This document shows, one piece after another, positions 11,701 to 20,493 of a stretch of DNA of 64,000 bases. The DNA comes from Zelopaecilomyces penicillatus (taxonomy: Eukaryota > Ascomycota > Sordariomycetes > Hypocreales > Pseudodiploosporaceae): contig VCCP01000001.1 of NCBI GenBank assembly GCA_005765155.1, positions 558,001-622,000 of the forward strand, in the 5' to 3' direction. Made by a program: the position numbers and the translations under genes. Numbering within the stretch: position 1 is the first letter of the stretch; each line of letters opens with the position of its first letter. The notes under the pieces are model-generated. The model saw nothing but the letters and a program-made list of their open reading frames with translations, did no database searches and had not been told where the DNA came from.

Positions 11701-13997
11701 AGCTCGACCTTGAAAGCATTTGCTTGTCTTTTCTGAGCCTCAATGAACCGAGACTGTTCCTCCAACTGCCTCTGAAGCTTGGCCACCAAACCATCAGCCC
11801 CGAGCTCCAGCTTCGCACGCATCTCATCACGCTCAGCCATGGCAGCTTCAGCGATCCGCCGAGACTCCAAAGCCTCATCCTGGGCCTGCAAAGCTTCCGA
11901 GTCCGTGTGCAGCTTATCGAGAAGACTTTGGACAGTAAAGTTGAGACTTTGCTTCAGATCCATGTTCGGCAGTCGCCGATCCATAGCTACGTAACTAAGC
12001 ATGGAATCCACGAGTTGGAACATACGCAATCGCTCTTCGCCGTCATTAGCGCGAATGAGCATGAGATGTTGGAGCGCAGACACGAAATAGTCGTGAGTCT
12101 TGCTTCCTTGAAGGCGCTGTTGAATTGCATCTGCGATCTGAACGGGATCAGACAGGTCCTTAACCTCTCCTTCGACATTATCTTTGATGCTATTGTTCTC
12201 TCTCTCCAGCATATCCTCATAGTCGATAGCTTCGTTTGTCCGGTAGTGATCAATCTGCTTGTCGAGATATTCATATTGAAACCCCTCCATTTTCGTCAAA
12301 ACTCGCTTGATGCCGCATGCTGTAAATTGAGCTCTGACATGAACTCTCAACTGGAGATCTCTTTCAGGGGCATCCACAATCATGTTGACCAAGATGAGGG
12401 AGGCAACCGCATATTCCATGAGCAGGTTCTCCATTCCAATACCGCCAGTTCGGAGCTCGTCGCTAGCCCCTACAAGACTTCCCATCTTGCCGCGTCCATC
12501 GATAGTGACCTCCACCAGCCGCATCCAAGCATCAAATCTTCCGTTTTCCCCTAGGTGTGTCTTGACCTCATCCATAGCCTGAATCACTTTCAGATGACCC
12601 TCGCCATTCTTCCCCCACGTACAAAGGAAAGTTAGGATTTCGCTGACTAGCTTTCTTGTTGTAAGTCGTGCCGAAATGAGGGAGGTTGCGAGTGCCAGCA
12701 ACACTTTGGATTGCATAAGTGCATCGTCGGCGCCAAAAGGATTATTCATAAGTGCCTTGAGGCATTTGACAATGTCATACTCGCGATCCAAATTCTTCTC
12801 AGCTCTTGAGGCATCCGGCGTGGGGAGACCATTGGCAGTCTTGCGGTTGAGCTTTAATAGAAGAGTCACTAGAGCAACTTGGCCTTGACACTCGACGAAT
12901 CTCTTAACCCAGCCAATCTGCTGAGTTCTCAGATTGACCTCCAGACTTCCCATACCCTTGGTGTCGAGCTTGTCCTCCATAACCCTTCGCACATACCACT
13001 CAGGTGTGCCCTCTTCGTCAGAATATGTCGTAACATCCGGAGCAGAAAATTGATTCGTCCGAGCGGTCTGCCTTCGCTTCTGCTCGCCTTGCCACTCTGT
13101 CAGTCGATCTTGGTAGAGCAGAGTCCATTTTTTCTCAGCTGGGTACGCCATCATCTGTCTCCTTGCTTGTTCAGGTAGATTATGCCACCCTCGCTTCTGC
13201 ATGAGTTGCAGGAACATTTGCTCAACCACGTTGTCATCATCTGGTTTGGGAAAGTGAAAGGTGCCGTCTTGGGATCCATGGCCAGTCAATCTGTTCGATC
13301 TATGCGATTCTCGTTGCGAGTAGTGAGAGCCGTAGGGGTTTTGCGACGATGCACCAGATAGCATGCTGTGTGATGACCGAGGCGCACCAGCCTGTTGATA
13401 ACCGGGGTTGCCTGTATACAGGCTGAGGTTGTCTCCTGAGCTTCGGGCACCGTTGGAAGCAGCATAGGAATCGTATTTGGCCCCGTTGATGGTGCTAGCG
13501 GCGCTTGCACGCGACGGTCCCCACTGCTGGTATTGTGCTTGCTTGCCTGTGCTAGCCATGGTGACATTCGGTCCAGCCGCACGCATAGAAGTATGCGAAC
13601 CCGTTGACGGATCAAACGAGGGATACTGGTGATAATCCATGCCACTAATATTCAGCTGGTGAGGCAAAGGCTCTCGACGCAACGGTACTTGCTCCGCCTT
13701 GGGTAGATAGTCCATCGATATCGGAGATCGAGAGCCTGTGGGGACACTGTCGTAGGGGATTGACGTTATCACCCCTGCCATCTGGTTGATACCAGCATCT
13801 GGTGAGCCTGGCTGATCTATTGACATGACCGAGGATTCTCGCTTGTGGCGTGAGGAGCGGGAGCTCATGATGCTAGCAGCATCAAACTGATCGGGTTGTT
13901 TGAGCTCATTCTCGGTATATCGTCTTTCCTTATGCTTGCTTCTTGAAAATATAGAACGCCCGCCCGAGGATTGCCTCGACTTATCGGCGGACGACAT
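8766..13997 (-). CDS. BNI1: Formin of the Bni1/SepA type (GBD-FH3, FH1, FH2, DAD)
   Basis: Two exons, 13997-10415 and 10357-8766, give 1724 residues. The protein nucleates and elongates unbranched actin filaments for polarised tip growth, septa and actin cables, under Rho-GTPase control. A Ser-rich N-terminus is followed by the GTPase-binding/FH3 region (about 290-700), coiled coil (about 730-920), FH1 with long proline runs (about 1003-1086), FH2 (about 1114-1510, starting KKLKALHWDKV) and a C-terminal DAD at about 1549-1575 (MDSLLEKLRAA followed by basic RRRR). DAD plus FH3 means it should be autoinhibited and opened by Rho. The 57-nt intron (GTAAGT...CACTAG) lies in FH2, is a multiple of three and contains no stop, so unspliced RNA stays open; splicing joins LRKAF to EIAFAKF as family alignment demands. 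I chose the ATG at 13997; an upstream in-frame ATG at 14129 adds 44 residues of non-family character. Confidence 0.94.
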   Translation of the reverse strand: MSSADKSRQSSGGRSIFSRSKHKERRYTENELKQPDQFDAASIMSSRSSRHKRESSVMSIDQPGSPDAGINQMAGVITSIPYDSVPTGSRSPISMDYLPKAEQVPLRREPLPHQLNISGMDYHQYPSFDPSTGSHTSMRAAGPNVTMASTGKQAQYQQWGPSRASAASTINGAKYDSYAASNGARSSGDNLSLYTGNPGYQQAGAPRSSHSMLSGASSQNPYGSHYSQRESHRSNRLTGHGSQDGTFHFPKPDDDNVVEQMFLQLMQKRGWHNLPEQARRQMMAYPAEKKWTLLYQDRLTEWQGEQKRRQTARTNQFSAPDVTTYSDEEGTPEWYVRRVMEDKLDTKGMGSLEVNLRTQQIGWVKRFVECQGQVALVTLLLKLNRKTANGLPTPDASRAEKNLDREYDIVKCLKALMNNPFGADDALMQSKVLLALATSLISARLTTRKLVSEILTFLCTWGKNGEGHLKVIQAMDEVKTHLGENGRFDAWMRLVEVTIDGRGKMGSLVGASDELRTGGIGMENLLMEYAVASLILVNMIVDAPERDLQLRVHVRAQFTACGIKRVLTKMEGFQYEYLDKQIDHYRTNEAIDYEDMLERENNSIKDNVEGEVKDLSDPVQIADAIQQRLQGSKTHDYFVSALQHLMLIRANDGEERLRMFQLVDSMLSYVAMDRRLPNMDLKQSLNFTVQSLLDKLHTDSEALQAQDEALESRRIAEAAMAERDEMRAKLELGADGLVAKLQRQLEEQSRFIEAQKRQANAFKVELDNLQSVRSKEAQRYELETRELYLMLRDAQDIAASNAAKGNKANTADPTKEQMQGILDRERLMERLQMQLERQKTQYKLEGRVWGDSAGPSDRLRALREEMDGTEPGTPPGGGTPPRDFTNSVLGSINRQTKIPRKPVKLSREEEGDDTIDEGDETEGEEGVVYERPRIVQMKRPVIDPKHQADLMGEIGARVKRYAGSDSEDVEDDAMTGPSHPSMDSSSPITPVDIDTPKAEAAKTAAPPPPPPPPPPPLPGQSSGAPPPPPPPPPPPLPPPMPGSAAGPPPPPPPPLPPGMGGPPPPPPPPPPPPGMGGMPPPPPPPMPGLRSGHFLPQQPAFTTSPGIGLPVVRPKKKLKALHWDKVDTPETSHWAAHAPSAEAREEKYNELSRKGILDEVEKLFMAKEIKKIGGGTSKKDDKKQIISSDLRKAFGKFYHCLAGKDSCTDLPPLEIAFAKFSQHTVDKIVQMIIHCDDVILKNQGIMDFLQKNDMCNVPDNTAKQMAPYANDLTGPNAGSETRELDPADLTRQDQIYLYTAFELHHYWRGRMRALVLTESYEVEYEEINKKMQDVVGVSESLRDSVSLMNVLGLILDIGNYMNDANKQARGFKLSSLARLGMVKDDKNESTLADLVERIVRNQYPEWEGFSDDINGVIMVQKINIEQLQTDARKYIDNIRNVQSSLDSGNLSDPKKFHPQDRVSQIVQPRMKDARRKAEQMELYLEEMLRTYKDIMVFYGEDAADDNARREFFSKLAAFLTEWKKSRDKNVTMEETRKRNEASMKRKHAQAKATAGDGGLPSPTSTGAMDSLLEKLRAAAPQARDQRDRRRRARLKDRHQVRVASGQQMPDVEEVPQPDATSKVSDDAGEEDGKSHKPELTSPREEEDDVADRAAALLQGMRGGEGDDEEKRESLRKARRQTAEEERRLRRRRRDRASSQIEESKEEDAPDGDDVSTPATTILEVPTVIIGDESQLEEEEEAEK

Positions 13998-16049
13998 TGT
14001 GGGTGGTCGTGGAGAGTCGAGGACAGGTCTAAAACGTAACGTTGCAAAATTGTTGGCCCAGGGCCGCTGGCATGATGGAGGTCTAACCCGACAGTCAAAG
14101 CGGACAATGTCGGGGCCGAGAGGATACAACGGCGAGCTCTCTTCTCAAGCATAAAGCGGCGGCACCGGCCCCTCTATTCAACACAGCGGTAGGTTTGGAG
14201 AAGTGGTTAACGAGTGCGTGGTCGATCGTATATCGCAGAGTCGTCGTGATAGAGGGATAAGCGGCGGAGTAGCAAGGTTAATAGGCGTCGTAGCTGGGAG
14301 GATAGGTCGACACGTAGGTAGGTAGGTAAGGTAGGTGAGGTAGGGCAAGGTAGTTGTCGATAAGGAGAGGTGGAGGAGTAATGCAGCCAACTGCTCTCCT
14401 CACTGCCTTTACTTGAAGGGCCCCGGCAGCAGACTTCGGAGTGGTGACTACAGGTACACGCACAGAGTACAGGCCTCGCGCGTCAGATGGAGCGTTTCTC
14501 CCAGAACCGTCGCAGAAAGGTCCAGTATAGACCACCGAGGAGGTTTGGGACGAAGTTGATGAGCGAATGCGGTTGATGGTACGACCGCACATACGAGAGG
14601 GCCCCTGACAAGATGGGGGCTCGATAACTGACCGGGGGGGGGGCTACTTCTGGGCTTGCTCTTGTGCTGGCGCTGGCTCAGGAGGCCTTGGTGCTCAGTG
14701 AGTGCCCTGTGGGAGTCCCTGTGTGGGCTGGCCCGGCTCTTTTTCCCGGTTGGTGGCGGGGTTACTGAAAGTTCAATGGCTTCCATTAGCGGATTAGCTG
14801 GCTGCAGCACCTTAACGGCCACCCACTGGGCGCTGACAGGCGCCAACTGCCCGTCCCGTCCCCTAATATCATGCTGCTGTAACCTGAGGGTAGAATGAGC
14901 TCCATTACTTCCGTACGGGTACATATCCTAAGGCCAAGACAACCACCTTTGCAAATGTACAGAGTACTTACACCACCCAGAATACAAGGACTGCAAATTA
15001 CATGTGCAAAACACTGCTACTCATGCGTCGCAACAACGAGCCCTAGAAGACCCAGGTAAGATGAGGTGATGCACCCGATATTGAAGGACGGGGTGCGTTG
15101 CAAGCCAAATCTCGCTGGATTAAGGGTTTGATTTCGTTTTATGGAGTCCCTAAAAGAGATGCATTTCCTAGCTTCTCCGCATTCAGCGAAACGTGGGCGA
15201 CTTGAATCTCCGGTTTAGGCAAGCTCTTTGCGTTGATTGCTCATTTGTTACCACTTCGAACAGTAAGCACGCGGCTATCAATATCCAGGATGCAAATCGA
15301 TGTGATGATCTGTGATGATCAAACAATCTGCCCCGCCTAGGATCGTTGCGCAAATACTAATTGGTAAGTAGAAGCCACGGCGATAAAAGACACTGCGTGG
15401 CAATATCTCTCCTTGCATTTACACTTAACATCACAGGTGGTAGGTAGCCTTTTGCTTATTACATACACATGATACTCCTTTAAACGAGAGACCAATGTTC
15501 AACCTGTCTGGACCCTCCCAACATGATCTATCACCTCTTTTCTCAATGCATCAAAGTAGACCATCACACCCCTTATTATGCTGGTAATGCCCAGCCTAGT
15601 ATACGCAGTGATACAGCTTGGTAATTACCTCTACGGGCAAATGCACTGCACTGCGTATGGTGTCCAGCAGCGCGTGGCAGTGAGCAGCACCCCCTGCAAG
15701 TGTTTCACACAGTGGCCCAATCATGCGTGTTAGCTCATAGGCTAGACAGTTTGCCGGGATCGCACCAGAGCCTTGCCTGTTACGGACAAAGGGACGAACG
15801 CCACACACGACCGATCCACCAGAACTGTATTCGACTGAGTTGAGCCAAAGGCAGCACTACCAAAACGTAGTCGCCATCACTGTCGCCTTTGCAAAGCCTC
15901 CATCCCATTAAGTAGCAACCGAACCCTCTACGTTGCGCTATTCATATCGCACCAGGGGCTTGGCCCTGCCATCCTTTTGTGGCATCTAGAATCATTGACG
16001 GCCACTGCGGAAGGGTTGATTCCGCGCGATCCTCGCTCGCCTCTTCATC
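13998..16049. other. Long divergent intergenic region, formin promoter
   Basis: About 2 kb separate the start codons of the formin (minus) and the small membrane protein (plus). I see no gene. The part nearest the formin is CT- and GA-rich and holds a GGTA-type microsatellite at 14314-14352, which fits a long 5' UTR. Near 15299 the decamer TGTGATGATC occurs twice in close succession. Short open frames here lack motifs. Confidence 0.55.
14314..14352. repeat. GTAG/GGTA microsatellite in the formin upstream region
   Basis: An imperfect tandem run of GTAG units lies about 320 bases upstream of the formin start, probably in the promoter or 5' UTR. Confidence 0.7.
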
Positions 16050-16641
16050 ATGAGCAGCAGCACCGTCTCCGTCATCAAGGTTAGCTTCGTTGTCCCCCTT
16101 TCCCCGGTTGCGCCTCAGCCTCTCTCTTCTCTCTCAACGCGCACATCAACTAACGCGGTCTCGCAATTGCATCATTTTCTCTAGACTCTCATAGTCCCCG
16201 CCGTCATCTCCCTCATCCTCTTCCTCGTGCTCACCTTCGCCGTCGTCCCCGTCTGGCGCCGCTACCGAAACCGCTACAGCCAGTACCTGCCGCTCGACGC
16301 CATCTCGAACCAGACCTCATCCCTCCGCTACCGCATCACCAACCGCCTCGCTAGCCTCACGCTTCCCTCAGCATGGAGTAGAGAAAGACATGTCGCTTTT
16401 GCTGGTGGGGAACTGCCCGATAATGATTTGGGAGATGGGGAGGAGCTGGAGGATGTTGACGAAGCCATGTCGCGGGTGCTTGGGCGGCTTGCCAGCTCGG
16501 GACGGCCAGATAACGACAGACGCTTGAGTCGGGAGTATGTTCCACATAATAATCCACCCATGGTTGATGTTACAAAGCTAACAATTCTGAAGTTTAGAAG
16601 AAGGGTTCATAGACGATAGCGATGAAGAAGCTGATCGATAA
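16050..16641 (+). CDS. Small single-pass membrane protein with acidic C-terminus, conserved-looking, function unknown
   Basis: Three exons, 16050-16079, 16185-16534 and 16593-16641, give 142 residues. Intron 1 is 105 nt (GTTAGC, CTAAC branch, TCTCTAG); intron 2 is 58 nt (GTATGT, GCTAAC branch, GAAG acceptor). Without intron 2 the frame runs into an Arg-rich tail; with it the protein ends in the acidic LEEGFIDDSDEEADR, which is why I chose this model. A hydrophobic segment at about 13-30 (VISLILFLVLTFAVVPV) is followed by RRYRNR, so the N-terminus is probably outside or lumenal and the tail in the cytosol. The tail is rich in Asp and Glu. I do not recognise a named family. Confidence 0.7.
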
Positions 16642-16990
16642 CATAGCTTTGTCACTTTGAGAATTTCCACAAGTTTACAGCGCATGCCTGTTCAATGTCT
16701 ACTTTCCTTCAAGTATCCGTTTGTTTGTCATTTTCAATGCACATGATATTCAGCAGCCTAGATGTTGGCTATGTAGGTATAACAAACCCAACCCCAACTT
16801 CTGCAGCATAACCAGGGACTACTTGTGACGAGGGTACATCTGTCATAACGCTGAGATATGTCTTATTTCGCTATGGTCGAGTCCTACATCGGATATAACA
16901 TTCCCACATATTTCTAGATGCAAGCCTGCCTTGGAGTGCTCAAATCGATGTGCCCCGTAACGCCTGAGGACTGTACACCTAGCATCACAA
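16642..16990. other. Convergent 3' region
   Basis: This lies between the 3' ends of the small membrane protein gene and the RING-like gene. I see only AT-rich 3' flanking sequence. Confidence 0.6.
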
Positions 16991-18010
16991 TCACATCTCA
17001 AAGTTCCGAAACGGATTTTGAAGCGCCCAGAGAATCCCCCATCTCCGGCTCCACCACCTATTATGCTCACGGTTCAGTCTATCCCTTACGCCCTGAATCT
17101 GGGCTCGGTAGTCTTGGCCGCCGGTGAACATTCCACTCATCGGTCTGAAATGGTCAGACCCAATGCTGAGGAGACATGCCCGTACCCCCTCGTTCATCTC
17201 TCGCAGTTTGTTGGTCAAACGACCTATTCGCCCTTGCAGGCTTTGCCCCAGGCGTGTTTCATCATAGAATTCATAATTCCACGGGATTAGGCCGGCATCA
17301 AGCGTGCGAAAAGGTCGCTCAGGCGGAGTTATTGTTGGTGCTGTTATGTGTCCACAGCGATGTTGCAGAGCGATGCACCCCTGATGAGGGCATTGCGTTT
17401 CTCGTGCGAGTGGCGAATTGCGTATTATGAATTGAAGGAGGCACCCGTGGCCAAAACAATGGCCACAAGGGAGATACACTCTACACTCAAGAGCACCTTG
17501 GGCATTATCGTCGTGAAAAGGGCGCCCGCAAAGGTAGCAAATTGCTTCGGCTGAATCGTCAACCAGAGTGCTTTCTGTTTGCGATGAGTTTGTTTCATCA
17601 ACCGAAGAAGATGTGGCTATTGAATCAGAGTCAATCACGGGAATGCCAACTTGCTCCTCGTCTTTGTCACTTTGGGGTCGATTCGTTTGTGCCTCAACAG
17701 CCAGTTGCTAACAACGAAATGGGTCGCTTTGGCTCCTTTGGATGGGAGACAGAATGCTCTTACCTAATGGGCTGCTCTCGCCATCTTCAGAACCGTTCGA
17801 CCAAAGCTCTCGTGGGGGACGTCCTGGGGCATTGGCGGAGGGAATACTCGGTGCATACATCCGCAGGTCTATCCATTCTCCCGAAGATCGGTTTACGGAA
17901 TTCTCTCCACCATTCCCTCGATGTTCGGGTATTCGACTGCTACTGGGCGAAGCCTGATTTGGCCCGGGTCGTCTCCCTCTGTACCTCCAAAGTTTGGATA
18001 TTCCCACCAT
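16991..18010 (-). CDS. RING-finger-like protein, reading frame interrupted by an in-frame TAG
   Basis: One frame runs from the ATG at 18010 to the stop at 16991, except for a TAG at 17710-17708. Upstream of it lie about 100 residues of Ser/Pro/Arg-rich sequence. Downstream are a Ser/Thr-rich linker and a zinc-finger region with CYLC, then LPCGHCFGHGC, then CPHQGC, a C-x2-C...C-x-H...C...C-x4-C layout like RING fingers of E3 ubiquitin ligases, though one usual His/Cys ligand is displaced. The C-terminal part is a basic helical region. There is no ATG between the TAG and the zinc finger, so the finger needs splicing or readthrough to be made, or this is a pseudogene. Possible introns across the stop are 17650-17712 (weak CAAG acceptor), 17650-17763 from a good GTAAGA donor with the same weak acceptor, and 17708-17896 ending in that TAG. 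I cannot decide. Substrate and process are unknown. Confidence 0.5.
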
Positions 18011-18833
18011 CTTCTTTTCGCAATCTAAGGTGAAGCGATGCTGCCCATAGCAAGACGCGAGTTTCAATCGAGCTCTTCGAATCAAACTGAGACTGTGGTT
18101 TGTAGGCCTGGTTGAAGAAACGAGTGTGTTCTGGGATGCAAATGTATGATATGAAGCAGTAGGGCTTTGTTGTCAAGATCAATGGAGATGTATCATGTAT
18201 GAACTAATATGTGCATGTAGCACTGAACGATAGTGTGGGTTATTGGATCCCAGAGGCCATGATGTAAGATGAATGTTGTTCGCGGTCTGGTTGACGTGTT
18301 GATCAGTCTATTTGCTGGCACACCGCACTGCCCGGTGCTGCTTCCCTCATATAGACTGTTATGCGAATTGGTAGGTGCCTCTAGGTCTTTATGAAAGTCC
18401 ACTCCCTCCATAGGAGCTACTCCTGCAACTTGCAAGTTTCACTAGATACCTCCATAGGATGTTAGGAATACCAAACATACCAACGACTTGTTATCCAAAC
18501 GGTTAGGCTCCTTTTTGTTAACCACATGAAAAGAAAGATATCTCAGTAACTATAATGCCTCTCCACGGGCATAAATAGAACTTAAGCTGCTATGGGTGGC
18601 ACTTATTAAGGTGATCCAAGCCCCCCTGTGCCGATGACAGGGAACAGCTGAAACCAGCTGCCGAGACTCTCGCACCACCCACCCCCACTAAATGTACCAC
18701 TAGATTCACACCACCAAGCTCATAGGATGCATCATCCGTAACACTCACGTCAACACATCTCTTAACCATCACAAATACTCACATATTTCCCCTGTACCTC
18801 TTGACTTCACTTTCTTTCAATGGGCATCACACG
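18011..18833. promoter_or_regulatory. Divergent region between RING-like gene and hus1
   Basis: About 820 bases separate the two starts. I see no gene. The last part before hus1 contains a short upstream ORF, listed separately. Confidence 0.5.
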
Positions 18834-18837
18834 ATGA
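18820..18837 (+). promoter_or_regulatory. Five-codon upstream ORF overlapping the hus1 start (ATGA)
   Basis: The sequence reads ATG GGC ATC ACA CGA TGA. Its TGA shares two bases with the ATG of hus1 at 18834. If the transcript begins upstream, ribosomes would translate MGITR and stop on the hus1 start, an arrangement that suits termination-reinitiation or start-site repression. Presence in the mRNA is not shown. Confidence 0.5.
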
Positions 18838-20061
18838 GGTTCCGCACGGACTTGAAAAACATTCGCACCTTTGCAAGTAAGCTTTTCTCCCAACCACCGC
18901 CGCATGTCAAAGTTCAAGTGCTGACTGACTGTGGTGCTTTGCTATTGTGATGTGTGACAGAACTCACAGCCGCTCTCTCCTCTTTGGAGAAGATTGCCTG
19001 GGTGCGCCTCTGCGATGACACGGTTCGATTCACCGTGATTCCCGATATGGGATCCCAAGTTTGGGCGTAAGGCCAAGTCCCTTTTCTCTCCAACTGTGTT
19101 GCGAAATCTATGGGCTGTCCATCTGATGTCCTTTTCACGCCCCGATTTACAGATCCCTATCTATGGACTTCATATTCGAGAACTATCAGATCCAATCTGC
19201 AGAGTCATCAAACACAATCAACCTAGAACTACCTTTACAGCCCTTACAGCGCGCCCTCAAGTCCGCCCTTAATAGTATCTCTGCTTCGCTGCGGCTCACC
19301 AAAAAGGACGGCTTGCCTATTTTATCCATGACCATTCGCACAACGACCACCAGCACGTCGAATGTCTCCGCCCCTCCTAAGCCTTCCGCGGATGATCCTT
19401 TCGGCGAGGACGACGAATTCCAGCCTGAGCATCTTGAGACCTCGCTGCGCGGAGAGCACATCAAGGTCATCACTCAAGACATCCCTGTCCGTGTTCTCCA
19501 TCCCGAGACGGTCGAGACCATCATGCAGCCCAAAGTGCGCGAGCCAGATGTCCATATCCAGCTCCCACCCCTTCTTCAACTCAAAGCCATTTCCGATCGC
19601 TTCACTAAGCTTGCCCTTGCCTCTTCCAACCCCATCAAAGCCCCGAAACTAGAGCTCAGTGCCAACATGCACGGCAGTCTACGTCTCCGCATTGCAACAG
19701 AGACGACCGATATCTCGAGCGTCTGGTCTGATCTCGAGAACCCGGAGTTGGATCCTGCTCAGTTGGACAGGCCTGTCGCAGATCACCCCAGTACAAAATT
19801 TCGAGAGGATGGCCCTAACCGATGGGCTACAGTCCGCGTTGATGGCAAAGACTGGAGCAGGGTACTGAGCGTGGGTAGACTCGAGGGAAGAGTCATTGCA
19901 TGTTTCGCTGATGACCACGCTTTAATACTTTATGTCTATGTCCCACACTATGATGATGCGTCGGCTGAAGATTCTGTTGTAACAGTAAGCCCAACCATGC
20001 CTAGGAGAGACAAAGTTGCTAAGATGCATTGCAGTACTACGTTCAATCCTACAGTGTTTGA
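18834..20061 (+). CDS. hus1: DNA damage checkpoint clamp subunit Hus1
   Basis: Four exons, 18834-18876, 18961-19066, 19153-19984 and 20035-20061, give 335 residues, normal for the family. Introns are 84, 86 and 50 nt with GTAAGC, GTAAGG and GTAAGC donors. Hus1 forms the PCNA-like 9-1-1 clamp with Rad9 and Rad1, which is loaded at damaged DNA and activates the ATR-type checkpoint kinase. The N-terminus MRFRTDLKNI followed by FAKLTAALSSLEK is characteristic, as is the end of the second lobe with CFADDHALILYVYVP. The last exon is only 27 nt and supplies the usual aromatic end YYVQSYSV; without it the frame would run into a tail without family character. A Thr/Ser/Pro and acidic insertion at about 105-135 is a typical fungal loop. 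Confidence 0.92.
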
Positions 20062-20493
20062 TCCCAATATCGCTAATTTGAAGACGAGAAAGGAAATCCC
20101 CACATTCGGGGGATTACGCATATGTGATGAAGTCAATATACATGTTTGCCGTATAAGAAATGTACAAGTCACTTTAAGAACGTGTCATGGTGTGTTATGG
20201 GGTTTTAGATCTAGTTACCCAAAAAACCTTTAGCTTCAGTTTAATGAACCAGCAAATGAATTTATCAGATATTACTCCTGAAGGGCCGCCTCCCCAGCCA
20301 GTTGTTTCCCTCCCAACTTCATAAGCCTGTTGACAAACCCTCGAAAAACACCCTGCAATTGCAAATATTACAAAAACCCGGTTCTAAAAATATGCTCTAT
20401 AGTACACTTTCACCACCACATCGTACAACAATATCTATAATCACTCGTATGCTTAGTAGGTTCATTCCATTGAAATCTCCAACATCTTGACCT
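20062..20493. other. Convergent 3' region between hus1 and sec16
   Basis: The two genes end towards each other. The stretch is AT-rich and I see no further gene. Confidence 0.6.

Noticed and set aside
17542..18033. Plus-strand frame of 163 codons opposite the RING-like gene
   Set aside because: No motif and unlikely composition; the minus strand carries the zinc-finger signature. It stays a remote alternative because the minus frame has a TAG.
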